DNA of 12,782 nt, taken from Alkalibacter sp964582705. Its GTDB lineage: Bacteria; Bacillota; Clostridia; Eubacteriales; Alkalibacteraceae. The position numbers were made by a program, and so were the translations under genes. The stretch is taken from positions 1-12,782 of the forward strand of contig CAZOTE010000058.1 in assembly GCA_964582705.1 (NCBI GenBank). Direction: 5' to 3'. The notes beneath the pieces were generated by a model. That model made no database searches. It was not told the DNA's origin and saw nothing but the letters and a program-made list of their open reading frames with translations. Positions 1-6,244 of this stretch are shown one piece after another. Every line of letters begins with the position of its first letter. Position 1 is the first letter of the stretch.

Positions 1-25
1 GGCCCTTATAGGGCTCAAAGAAAAA

Positions 26-44
26 CCACCCGTTTTACGGGTGG
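26..44. terminator. Hairpin terminator of an upstream gene outside the window
   Basis: A perfect 7-bp stem, CCACCCG/CGGGTGG with loop TTTTA. It is preceded by AAAAA and followed by an interrupted AT-rich run (ATAATTATTATT). The cleaner T-tract is on the minus strand (TTTTTCTTTG), so it may work in both directions. It insulates the sigB-type operon from upstream transcription. A shorter stem, GCCC/GGGC, lies at 2-14. The gene it ends is not visible. Confidence 0.55.
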
Positions 45-87
45 ATAATTATTATTAAGAAACCTAGTTTTGTATTGCAAATAATCT

Positions 88-112
88 GTTTAGGCTAAAA
101 CTAAGTGGGTAT
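88..112 (+). promoter_or_regulatory. SigB-type promoter of the ytxH-ytxG-rsbV-rsbW-sigB operon
   Basis: GTTTAG at 88-93 and GGGTAT at 107-112 are separated by 13 bases. The known Bacillus SigB consensus is GTTTAA, 12-15 bases, GGGWAW, so only one base differs. Transcription would start near 118-120, giving a leader of about 35 bases before the AGGAGGG ribosome site. No comparable SigA promoter was seen here. Because the last gene of the operon encodes a SigB-like factor, the promoter implies positive autoregulation (inference). Confidence 0.75.
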
Positions 113-153
113 CAATATAAAATAAATACGAGCAAATTCGAGGAGGGTACATT

Positions 154-537
154 ATGTCTAAAAGTACAAATTTTTTAAGCGGAGTATTGATAGGAACTAT
201 CATCGGAGGCCTGGCAGGTATATTACTTGCTCCTGAATCCGGCAAAGACACTATGAAGAAACTCAAAGACTTGGGCGACGATTTTGCGGACAATGTCAAG
301 GATTTCAGCAGCGAAGCCATGGAACAAGCAGGTGCTTACAAAGAAAACCTTGAGAAAAAAGTCGAAGACTTAAGCGAAAAGGTAGGGGACAAGGTATCCG
401 GCTACAAAAAAACCCTCGAAGGAAAACTGGAGGAAGTAAAAGGATCCATTGAAGAAGCGATGGATGAACTCGAAGATGAAGCTGAAGAGCTCACTGAAGA
501 GGCAGAAGAAACGATTGATGAATTTAAAGAATTATAA
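154..537 (+). CDS. ytxH: YtxH-family membrane-anchored stress protein
   Basis: A 127-residue protein of the YtxH family. Residues 8-26 form one glycine-rich membrane segment, followed by the family hallmark LLAPESGK at 24-31. The rest (about 32-127) is a long, highly charged, acidic helix or coiled coil, presumably exposed to the cytoplasm. The biochemical role of the family is not established. In Bacillus subtilis, ytxH is a SigB- and SigH-dependent general stress gene next to ytxG. The start at 154 is supported by AGGAGGG at 141-147. It is the first gene after a SigB-type promoter and is followed 23 bases later by a DUF948 gene, the same pairing as ytxG/ytxH. The family call is confident; the function is unknown. 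Confidence 0.85.
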   Translation: MSKSTNFLSGVLIGTIIGGLAGILLAPESGKDTMKKLKDLGDDFADNVKDFSSEAMEQAGAYKENLEKKVEDLSEKVGDKVSGYKKTLEGKLEEVKGSIEEAMDELEDEAEELTEEAEETIDEFKEL

Positions 538-560
538 CGACCGAAATGAGGGTGGTATGA

Positions 561-929
561 ATGTTTCAGGAAGCTAGCTTATGGGAGGCGGGAATACTCC
601 TGATAGGAGTCGCCTTCGTTATCGGTGCGATTTACCTGGCCATGACTTTAAAGCGACTTGCTAAGACGATGGAGGATGTAAACTACATAATTGAGGACAA
701 TAGGAAAGCCATCGAGCTTATAGTGGCCGAGATCGAAACAATTACAAAAAACTCTTCCATGGTGGTGGAGGATGTTCAGGAATCCGTGGAGTCGCTGAAA
801 AAGTCGGTGATTAATGTAGAAAAGACAGTCAAGACATCAAAGAATTACATTTTATCACCGCTTCTTAAGACAGTGAATTTTGCACATGCAATTGTAAAGG
901 TAATGAATCGAAAATCAAGTAAAAAGTAA
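561..929 (+). CDS. ytxG: DUF948 (YtxG-like) membrane protein
   Basis: A 122-residue protein with an N-terminal membrane helix at about 9-29 (GILLIGVAFVIGAIYLAMTL), then a heptad-patterned helical region at about 30-95 and a basic tail ending KSSKK. This fits the DUF948/YtxG family, which is found beside YtxH in Firmicutes; the molecular role is unknown. The start at 561 follows GAGGGTGG at 549-555. An ATG at 557 is out of frame. It is separated from ytxH by 23 bases and from rsbV by 61 bases that contain a strong hairpin. The neighbours suggest an envelope-stress function coupled to SigB (inference). Confidence 0.8.
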   Translation: MFQEASLWEAGILLIGVAFVIGAIYLAMTLKRLAKTMEDVNYIIEDNRKAIELIVAEIETITKNSSMVVEDVQESVESLKKSVINVEKTVKTSKNYILSPLLKTVNFAHAIVKVMNRKSSKK

Positions 930-936
930 GAGAAGA

Positions 937-963
937 TTTGAGGAAACTTTGCGTTTCCTCAAA
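937..963 (+). other. Intra-operon 11-bp hairpin between ytxG-like gene and rsbV
   Basis: TTTGAGGAAAC at 937-947 pairs perfectly with GTTTCCTCAAA at 953-963 around the 5-base loop TTTGC. No T-run follows on the + strand, so it is not a standard terminator. It lies 10 bases before the rsbV ribosome site (GGGAGG, 973-978). It could be a processing or mRNA stability element, or a leaky attenuator that sets the ratio of envelope proteins to sigma control proteins. Confidence 0.5.
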
Positions 964-990
964 ACTTGTGTCGGGAGGAAATAGAAAGAG

Positions 991-1290
991 ATGCTGTCAA
1001 TTAGTATTAACAACGAAAAAGATAGGCTTGAAGTAGCGCTGATAGGCGAAGTCGATATTTACACGGTAGACATGTTGAAGGACAAAATGGATGAAGTCAA
1101 CGAACTAAAAGGAAAAGAGATCGTGTTCGACCTGGAAAGACTTGATTATATCGACAGTACGGGGCTGGGTGCTTTGATAGGGGTAAAGGGAAAACATCCT
1201 GATGCGGTTATTAAAGTTGTAAATATGAAGTCCAATGTATCTAGACTATTTGATATCACTGGACTGAGTAAAATTTTTGTTACTGAATAA
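991..1290 (+). CDS. rsbV: Anti-sigma factor antagonist RsbV (STAS domain)
   Basis: A 99-residue single-domain STAS protein. The motif DYIDSTGLG at 52-60 contains the phosphorylated serine at Ser56, the same number as in Bacillus RsbV. When dephosphorylated, the protein binds the anti-sigma kinase RsbW and so frees the sigma factor; RsbW inactivates it by phosphorylating this serine. The ribosome site is GGGAGG at 973-978, about 12 bases before ATG. The next gene is its kinase partner and then the sigma factor, the standard partner-switching order. SpoIIAA is the alternative reading, but the neighbouring kinase and sigma factor look more like RsbW/SigB. The PP2C phosphatase that would reactivate RsbV is not in this window. 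Confidence 0.9.
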   Translation: MLSISINNEKDRLEVALIGEVDIYTVDMLKDKMDEVNELKGKEIVFDLERLDYIDSTGLGALIGVKGKHPDAVIKVVNMKSNVSRLFDITGLSKIFVTE

Positions 1291-1294
1291 ATAT

Positions 1295-1299
1295 GGAGG
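1295..1299 (+). promoter_or_regulatory. Ribosome binding site that decides the rsbW start
   Basis: GGAGG lies inside the first in-frame ATG region (ATG at 1293) and 11 bases before ATG 1311. There is no ribosome site before 1293. Translation from 1311 is therefore the better choice, and it also matches the short N-terminus known for RsbW. Confidence 0.7.
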
Positions 1300-1310
1300 A
1301 AAAAAATAAT

Positions 1311-1739
1311 ATGGAAGTACAAACCAAAGAGGATGCAGTTAAAATTTCATTAACACTTCCCGGAATACCGGAATTTGTCAGCGTAGCCCGTCTTACATTG
1401 TCAGGTATTGCAAACAAGATGGGCTTTAATGTAGATGCCATCGAGGATCTGAAAGTCGCAGTTTCCGAAGCATGTACGAATGCAATGAAGCATGGATGCA
1501 AAATTGCTCAGGACAGTTATAAAGTAGACTACATAGTAAACGGAGATAGGCTGATCATAGATGTTTGTGACAAGGGTATAGGCTTTGACATTGAAGCATT
1601 AGAGGCTCCGGATTTTGATAATCCAAAAGAAAATGGGCTAGGTCTCTACATAATCAAAACGTTGATGGACGAAGTAGAAGTAAAAAGTCTGGAGAATAGT
1701 GGAACAATTGTCCGAATGATAAAACAATTAGAGGAGTAA
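1311..1739 (+). CDS. rsbW: Serine-protein kinase / anti-sigma factor RsbW
   Basis: A 142-residue GHKL ATPase of the anti-sigma kinase family. It binds SigB to keep it inactive and phosphorylates RsbV on Ser56. Visible motifs are the N box SEACTNAMKHG (52-62, with Glu53 and Asn58), the G1 box DKGIG (87-91) and the G2 box NGLGL (108-112). The segment RLTLSGIANKMGF at 27-39 and EDLKVAVSEACTNA around 45-59 resemble RsbW more than SpoIIAB. The start at 1311 was chosen over 1293 because the only ribosome site, GGAGG, overlaps the earlier ATG. It begins 20 bases after rsbV. Its own last codons (GAG GAG TAA) serve as the ribosome site of sigB, so the kinase and its target sigma factor are probably translated in a coupled way. 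Confidence 0.9.
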   Translation: MEVQTKEDAVKISLTLPGIPEFVSVARLTLSGIANKMGFNVDAIEDLKVAVSEACTNAMKHGCKIAQDSYKVDYIVNGDRLIIDVCDKGIGFDIEALEAPDFDNPKENGLGLYIIKTLMDEVEVKSLENSGTIVRMIKQLEE

Positions 1740-1742
1740 TAT

Positions 1743-2525
1743 ATGGTTAAGGAAGTCTCGGGAAAAGTTAATGTAAAGAATCAGGACAGAAAAAAGTACA
1801 TTGAAGAGCTTTTTCAGCAATATATAGCTACAAAAGACATTGAGATTCGAAACCGGATTTTTAAAGAATTCATGTATATTCCTGAAATACTATCAAAAAA
1901 ATATATAAACAAAGGCGTAGATTTCGAAGATATTTATCAAGTGGCAAGCTTGGGTCTTATTTATGCAATAGAAAGGTACGATCCATCTAAGGGGTACGAG
2001 TTTTCCAGCTTTGCGACGCCAACGATTCTAGGGGAAATAAAAAAATATTTTAGGGACAAGGAGTGGATCATCAAGGTACCGAGAAGGATTCAGGAACTGT
2101 CTCGAAAGATAAATATGTCGAAAGACCATCTTCAGCACAAACTGATGCGAATGCCCACAATTAAAGACATTGCATCGTATTTAGATATCCCCGAAGAAGA
2201 TGTAATTGAGGCAATGGAAGGAAGCTACGCTTACTCTCCTACCTCACTGGATGTAAGGATTAGCAATTCCAAGGATGAAAACGACCTTTCCCTCTTTGAA
2301 GTTCTCGGCATTGAAGATCAGCACATGACTGAAATAGAGGATAAGGATCTGATAAAGAACATTTTTGAGGAAATGGATGATTACGACAAGAAAATCATTG
2401 TGGACAGATATTATAACAATAAGAGCCAAAGCGAGATAGCACAGGATCTAGGCGTGTCTCAGATGACCATATCCCGACTTGAGAAAAAAATAATCAAAAA
2501 ATTAAGAGAGAAAATTACTACATAA
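1743..2525 (+). CDS. sigB: RNA polymerase sigma factor SigB (SigB/F/G family)
   Basis: A 260-residue sigma-70 family factor of the SigB/SigF/SigG group. Region 2 spans about 60-120 and includes IYQVASLGLIYAIERYDP, then GEIKKYFRDKEW (97-108) and VPRRIQEL (112-119). Region 3 is about 120-175. Region 4 is about 205-256, with the helix-turn-helix KSQSEIAQDLGVSQMTISRL at 227-246. The GAGGAG ribosome site at 1731-1736 lies in the end of rsbW, and the start is 3 bases after the rsbW stop. The sporulation factor SigF has the same three-gene context (spoIIAA-spoIIAB-sigF), but the RsbW-like partner, the ytxH/ytxG neighbours and the SigB-type promoter favour a general stress role. The gene is followed immediately by a strong terminator. 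Confidence 0.88.
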   Translation: MVKEVSGKVNVKNQDRKKYIEELFQQYIATKDIEIRNRIFKEFMYIPEILSKKYINKGVDFEDIYQVASLGLIYAIERYDPSKGYEFSSFATPTILGEIKKYFRDKEWIIKVPRRIQELSRKINMSKDHLQHKLMRMPTIKDIASYLDIPEEDVIEAMEGSYAYSPTSLDVRISNSKDENDLSLFEVLGIEDQHMTEIEDKDLIKNIFEEMDDYDKKIIVDRYYNNKSQSEIAQDLGVSQMTISRLEKKIIKKLREKITT

Positions 2526-2558
2526 AAAGCAAGAGCCCCAAGCGAGCTTTTGCTTTTT
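2524..2558 (+). terminator. Intrinsic terminator of the sigB operon
   Basis: A 13-bp stem, AAAAAGCAAGAGC (2524-2536) with GCTTTTGCTTTTT (2546-2558), with one G-T pair and a 9-base loop. The T-rich 3' arm serves as the U-tract. It overlaps the last two bases of the sigB stop codon and cleanly ends the operon. Confidence 0.85.
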
Positions 2559-2573
2559 AAATAAATATATATT

Positions 2574-2585
2574 ATTTGCGCAAAT
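2574..2585. promoter_or_regulatory. 12-bp perfect dyad, possible operator before the EF-G paralogue
   Basis: ATTTGCGCAAAT is a perfect palindrome. It sits directly upstream of, and touches, the weak -35 region of the candidate SigA promoter. Its position fits a repressor site, but no cognate regulator is visible, and a 12-bp palindrome in AT-rich DNA could be chance. Confidence 0.3.
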
Positions 2586-2613
2586 TAAATAGAAAATCAG
2601 ATAGATTTATAAT
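2585..2613 (+). promoter_or_regulatory. Candidate SigA promoter of the EF-G paralogue
   Basis: A perfect -10 box TATAAT at 2608-2613, with a weak -35 (TTAAAT, 2585-2590) at 17-base spacing. The leader to the ATG at 2692 would be about 70 bases. The -10 is convincing; the -35 matches only three of six positions. Confidence 0.45.
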
Positions 2614-2628
2614 AAAATAGTAGCAGAT

Positions 2629-2652
2629 GTTTCTTTGCATGTAACAGGGATA
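2629..2652 (+). promoter_or_regulatory. Weak candidate SigB-type promoter before the EF-G paralogue
   Basis: GTTTCT at 2629-2634 and GGGATA at 2647-2652, with a 12-base spacer. The -35 core GTTT and the GGG of the -10 fit SigB, but the second half of the -10 (ATA rather than WAW) does not. It would start transcription about 33 bases before the ATG. This could place the gene in the stress regulon, but the evidence is weak. Confidence 0.3.
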
Positions 2653-2691
2653 TGTATACAAAATAAATTCCAATAGCGAGGGGGAGCAACA

Positions 2692-4767
2692 ATGAAAACG
2701 TATCCAACAAGCAATATCAGAAATGTAGCAGTTCTAGGTCACAGCGGCAGCGGAAAGACTACTTTGACAGAAGCTATGGCTTATAATGCAGGAATTATCG
2801 ACAGAATGGGCAGGGTTGAAGACGGAAACACTATTTCAGATTATGACAGCGAGGAAACAAAGCGAATAATATCCATAAATGCAGCATCGGTACCATTGGA
2901 ATATGGAGGCCATAAGATAAATATAATAGATGTGCCGGGATATTTTGATTTTTTAGGTGAGAGCGTCAGTTCTTTGAGGGTGGCTGATGGAGCGGTTTTG
3001 GTATTGGATGCCTTGTCGGGAATCGAAGTCGGCACGGAAAAGTCATGGGAAATGGTGAGCAAACGGAATATCCCTGCAATATTGGTCGTAAACAAAATGG
3101 ACAGGGAAAATGTCCGTTTTGAGAAAATAATGGATGAGCTCAAAGAGAAGTTTGGCAATAAGATAGTGCCTTTTGAAATACCTTACGGAGAAGGGCTTGA
3201 CTTTAACGGGGTAATAAATGTCGTAGATATGAAGGGCAGAGAGAGAAAGGGAGACAGATGCTTCGACATGGCTGTTCCGGAGGGGATGAAGCCTGAAATC
3301 GAACCATTTAGAGAAATGATAATGGAATCGGTTGCACAATCGGACGAAAGCTTAATGGAAAAGTATTTTGCCGGGGAAGAGCTGACAAATGCTGAGATAC
3401 ACGCAGGGCTCAGAAAAGGAGTCCTTGAAGGAGAATTGATACCTGTTCTGTGCGCATCTGGAACTAGAAATACAGGGATTGAGACTTTGATGAGCATGAT
3501 CATTGAATATTTCCCATCTCCTGAGGATACGGAAGGAGAAACATTCAAAGACTCAAAAGGAAATGATGGGGTCAAAAAATACGACACTGGGGATTTGACT
3601 TCGGCTTTTGTATTCAAGACGATAGCAGATCCATATGTAGGAAGGCTTTCTCTGTTTAAAGTTATATCAGGGTCTTTAAGGCCAGGGATGGAGCTTTTAA
3701 ATACGGGGAAAAATAAAAAAGAAAAAATAAATCATATATATATACTTAGAGGGAAAAAACAAATAGAGGTAGAAAATCTTCAAGCAGGGGACATAGGGGC
3801 TTTTTCTAAGCTTGCGGATACCACCACTGGAGACACTCTGTGCGATCCAAAGGATCCGGTTGCGTTCCATCCCATAGTATTTCCTGCCCCTGTAATAGCC
3901 CTGGGGGTAGAACCAAAGTCCAAGGGCGATGAAGACAAGATTGGAAACGGCCTTACAAAGCTGCAGGAAGAAGATCAGACTCTACATGTGGAAAGAAATA
4001 CAGAGACCAAGCAGACTCTTATTTCTGGTCTAGGTGAAATGCACATAGAAATAGTGTGCGAGAAGCTTAAAAACAAATTTGGGATAGAGGTAAGCTTAGC
4101 GGATCCAAAGATACCTTATAGAGAGACGATTAAGAGCAAGGCTACATCTGAAGGCAAGCATAAGAAGCAATCCGGAGGAAGGGGACAGTTCGGACACGTA
4201 TACATCAACTTTGAGCCCCTCGGAGATACAGATATAGATTTTGAATTTGTGGACAAGGTGGTCGGGGGCGCAGTTCCTCGAAACTTCATACCTGCAGTGG
4301 AAAAGGGTCTTAGAGATTGCATTAAAGAAGGGGTCCTGGCAAAATATCCTGTGGTGGGACTCAGGGCTACTTTGTTTGACGGTTCGTATCATGCAGTAGA
4401 TTCAGATGAGATGTCATTTAAGATGGCTGCTTCCATAGCGTATAAGAAGGGGCTAAAGGAAGCCTCTCCGGTGATTTTAGAACCTGTCTACAGTGTTGAT
4501 ATAACCATTCCCGAAGACTATATGGGAGATATTATGGGGGATTTGAACAAAAAGCGTGGAAGGATACTGGGAATGGAGCCGGTTGAGGGCGGAAAGCAAA
4601 AGATCTTGGCAGAAGCTCCATTGGCGGAGATGTTCAAATACGCAACGGAGCTTAGAAGCATGACTCAAGCCAGAGGTGATTTTGCAATGTCATTCGCAAG
4701 GTACGAAGAACTGCCGACAGCTTTGGCTGACAAGGTGATTGAAGCTTCAAAAAAAGAAGAAAACTAA
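2692..4767 (+). CDS. fusA: Elongation factor G-like GTPase (second EF-G, FusA2 type)
   Basis: A 691-residue, full-length EF-G paralogue with GTPase, domain II, III, IV and V regions in order. The P-loop is GHSGSGKT (16-23), G3 is DVPGY (80-84), NKMD is at 134-137 and G5 is CASGT around 254-258. GLGEMH at 446-451 and GGRGQFGHVY at 495-504 mark domains III and IV. Canonical EF-G has an AGKTT P-loop and DTPGH in G3; here the P-loop serine-glycine variant and Tyr84 in place of the catalytic histidine mark it as the divergent EF-G-like class. The classical translocase gene normally sits in the rpsL-rpsG-fusA-tuf cluster, which is not here. The function of this class is poorly known, so it may not be a translocase. 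AGGGGGAG at 2679-2686 precedes the start. The gene is monocistronic between two terminators. Confidence 0.88.
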   Translation: MKTYPTSNIRNVAVLGHSGSGKTTLTEAMAYNAGIIDRMGRVEDGNTISDYDSEETKRIISINAASVPLEYGGHKINIIDVPGYFDFLGESVSSLRVADGAVLVLDALSGIEVGTEKSWEMVSKRNIPAILVVNKMDRENVRFEKIMDELKEKFGNKIVPFEIPYGEGLDFNGVINVVDMKGRERKGDRCFDMAVPEGMKPEIEPFREMIMESVAQSDESLMEKYFAGEELTNAEIHAGLRKGVLEGELIPVLCASGTRNTGIETLMSMIIEYFPSPEDTEGETFKDSKGNDGVKKYDTGDLTSAFVFKTIADPYVGRLSLFKVISGSLRPGMELLNTGKNKKEKINHIYILRGKKQIEVENLQAGDIGAFSKLADTTTGDTLCDPKDPVAFHPIVFPAPVIALGVEPKSKGDEDKIGNGLTKLQEEDQTLHVERNTETKQTLISGLGEMHIEIVCEKLKNKFGIEVSLADPKIPYRETIKSKATSEGKHKKQSGGRGQFGHVYINFEPLGDTDIDFEFVDKVVGGAVPRNFIPAVEKGLRDCIKEGVLAKYPVVGLRATLFDGSYHAVDSDEMSFKMAASIAYKKGLKEASPVILEPVYSVDITIPEDYMGDIMGDLNKKRGRILGMEPVEGGKQKILAEAPLAEMFKYATELRSMTQARGDFAMSFARYEELPTALADKVIEASKKEEN

Positions 4768-4778
4768 TCTTAGAATTT

Positions 4779-4825
4779 AAGGGAAAGCTGCAAAGAAGCA
4801 TTGCAGTTTTCCCTTCTTTACTTTT
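4779..4825 (+). terminator. Intrinsic terminator of the EF-G paralogue
   Basis: A 15-bp stem: AAGGGAAAGCTGCAA (4779-4793) pairs with TTGCAGTTTTCCCTT (4801-4815) with one G-T pair, loop AGAAGCA, followed by CTTTACTTTTT. It is strong and separates the gene from the transposase-mcsA-mcsB-clpC group. Confidence 0.88.
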
Positions 4826-4844
4826 TGGCTCAATGTGATAGAAT
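4817..4844 (+). promoter_or_regulatory. Weak candidate promoter for the transposase-mcsA-mcsB-clpC group
   Basis: TTTACT (4817-4822), 16 bases, TAGAAT (4839-4844). It overlaps the T-tract of the preceding terminator. It is the best SigA-like match between that terminator and the next start. No CtsR heptad repeat, CIRCE element or SigB promoter was seen in 4828-4912. Confidence 0.25.
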
Positions 4845-4849
4845 GGAAG

Positions 4850-4876
4850 TGACAAAAAGAACCGTCCCTAATGTCA
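4850..4876 (+). repeat. RAYT-associated end sequence (TGACA ... TGTCA)
   Basis: TGACA at 4850-4854 and TGTCA at 4872-4876 flank AAAAGAACCGTCCCTAA. From memory, a sequence of the type AGGGACGGTTCTTTTTGTCA (the reverse complement of this one) recurs beside Y1 transposase genes in Clostridia and Bacillus relatives, so this is probably the left end of the transposase element. No second, opposite copy is seen after the gene, so the element appears one-ended. Confidence 0.45.
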
Positions 4877-4912
4877 ATAAGCAATAAAGGATATGTCAGA
4901 AAGGTGATGAGT

Positions 4913-5704
4913 ATGGCTAGAAATCCAAGAGAGATCAGCAAAAGCAGATTTTATCACATACTGGTACGGGGAAGCGGTGGCAAAGATATATTCAAGGATA
5001 ATGAAGACAAGGAAAAGATACTATCTATCGTATCAAGGATTCTTAAGGATAATCTCATTACCCTATACGCATACTGTATAATGGACAATCATGCCCACTT
5101 TGTAGTGGAAGAATTGGATGAGGACATATCCGCAGTAATGAAGAGGATAAACGTATCATATGCTGCCTATCACAATAAGAAGCATTGCGTCAGTGGACAG
5201 GTCTTTTACGACCGGTTTAAAAGCGAGACAATTGAAGATTTTAAGGAATTGCTAAAGGTAATGCGGTTCATACACAATAATCCGGTAATAGGAGGTTTTG
5301 TCGAGAAACAGTGCGACTACCCATGGAGTAGCTATATGGAGTATATTCAAGAGCGGAAGAATAAAATGGTGGTTCTTGACAAAGTGCTAAAAAGCTTTGA
5401 AAATTCAGGAAATGACCGGATGGACAGTTTCATTAGATACATGCTGGAGAAGAACAACGATATCTATATGGATCTCGAGGAAAGCGTAGAGAGGCGCATA
5501 AGAGGCGAAGTAGCGTTGTATTTGCAAAAAAACAGTATTGAATTGTATGAACTGGGGTATAAAGAAAATAACATTCACCGGGACAGGCTGATATTGGCAG
5601 TTAGCCAAAAAGGTGGGATGTCCATTAGAAAAACGGCAGAAATTCTTAATCTTAATAGAGGCGTAGTATACAAGGTCTTATCTGAACATAGAAGGGGCAA
5701 GTAG
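4913..5704 (+). CDS. HUH (Y1/RAYT-type) transposase-like protein with C-terminal HTH
   Basis: A 263-residue protein of the REP-associated tyrosine transposase (IS200-like, Y1) family. The start at 4913 was preferred to ATG 4871 because AAGGTGATG at 4901-4909 is a good ribosome site and because MARNPREISKSRFYH is the usual start of the family. HUH is visible as His60-Ala-His62 in CIMDNHAHFVV. The family motif RYIxxNPV appears as MRFIHNNPV at 117-125, so the expected nucleophile tyrosine is Phe119 (codon TTC, 5267-5269). YPWSSY is at 136-141. A helix-turn-helix-like segment lies at about 236-256 (MSIRKTAEILNLNRGVVYKV). The stop is 15 bases before mcsA, so the genes are probably cotranscribed. 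This is the usual place of ctsR. It may be a decayed element or a protein kept for DNA binding; which one is not known. Confidence 0.85.
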   Translation: MARNPREISKSRFYHILVRGSGGKDIFKDNEDKEKILSIVSRILKDNLITLYAYCIMDNHAHFVVEELDEDISAVMKRINVSYAAYHNKKHCVSGQVFYDRFKSETIEDFKELLKVMRFIHNNPVIGGFVEKQCDYPWSSYMEYIQERKNKMVVLDKVLKSFENSGNDRMDSFIRYMLEKNNDIYMDLEESVERRIRGEVALYLQKNSIELYELGYKENNIHRDRLILAVSQKGGMSIRKTAEILNLNRGVVYKVLSEHRRGK

Positions 5705-5719
5705 AAAGGAGGGCTGAAA

Positions 5720-6226
5720 ATGTTGTGCGATAATTGTAAAAAAAGACAGGCATCGATACATATAACAAAAATAATAAACGGAGAGAAAAGGGAGGTTCAC
5801 CTGTGCGAACAGTGTACGTCCTTGGAGCAAATAGGGGAAAACGTGTTGAATTTCAAGAATTTCATTACGAATTTTACCGATTTTGGAAGCGAGTCGAATA
5901 AAAGCTTTTCCGACTACGACGAGCCTGCCTGCGATCACTGTGGGATGACCTATGAAATGTTTAAAAAATACGGCAAATTTGGTTGTGAGCATTGCTATGA
6001 CGCCTTCGAACCTATGATCAGCCCAATGATAAAAAGGATGCAAGGGAAAAACGTACACATTGGCAAAATCGTAAACAACGGGGGAGAGGATATCAGAAAG
6101 AAGCGTGAAATCGACGAACTCAACCAAAAACTCAGGGCGGCGGTAGAAAAGGAAGAGTACGAGCAAGCTGCGGTTTACAGGGACATGATTAAAGAACTTA
6201 CAAAGGAAATAGAAAAGAAGGGTTGA
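5720..6226 (+). CDS. mcsA: McsA, zinc-finger activator of the protein arginine kinase
   Basis: A 168-residue McsA. Two four-cysteine zinc sites are visible: Cys3, Cys6, Cys29, Cys32 and Cys71, Cys74, Cys89, Cys92. A UVR (UvrB/UvrC) coiled segment lies at about 130-165 (IDELNQKLRAAVEKEEYEQA). McsA activates McsB and links it to ClpC in the cytoplasm. AAAGGAGGG at 5705-5713 overlaps the end of the transposase-like gene and supports the start. In Firmicutes the usual order is ctsR-mcsA-mcsB-clpC; here the gene before mcsA is the transposase-like protein. No promoter of its own is convincing. Confidence 0.92.
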   Translation: MLCDNCKKRQASIHITKIINGEKREVHLCEQCTSLEQIGENVLNFKNFITNFTDFGSESNKSFSDYDEPACDHCGMTYEMFKKYGKFGCEHCYDAFEPMISPMIKRMQGKNVHIGKIVNNGGEDIRKKREIDELNQKLRAAVEKEEYEQAAVYRDMIKELTKEIEKKG

Positions 6227-6244
6227 AACTGGGAGGCTTTTAAT

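Noticed and set aside
991..2525. Reading the rsbV-rsbW-sigB trio as the sporulation operon spoIIAA-spoIIAB-sigF
   Set aside because: The kinase segment RLTLSGIANKMGF and the sigma C-terminus resemble RsbW and SigB more, the promoter is SigB-like, and ytxH/ytxG precede it. A phylogeny would settle it.
4828..4912. CtsR heptad repeat or CIRCE element before the mcsA group
   Set aside because: Neither the direct repeat of GGTCAAA type nor TTAGCACTC-N9-GAGTGCTAA is present. TGACAAAAAG at 4850 is part of the transposase end sequence.
4871..4912. A 14-residue N-terminal extension of the transposase-like protein from ATG 4871
   Set aside because: There is no ribosome site before it, the ATG lies in the repeat end, and the family begins at MARNPRE.
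5594..5690. A mcsA promoter inside the transposase-like gene (TATACA with TTCTTA upstream)
   Set aside because: The -35 matches only three of six bases at 18-base spacing, in AT-rich coding sequence. It is not better than chance.
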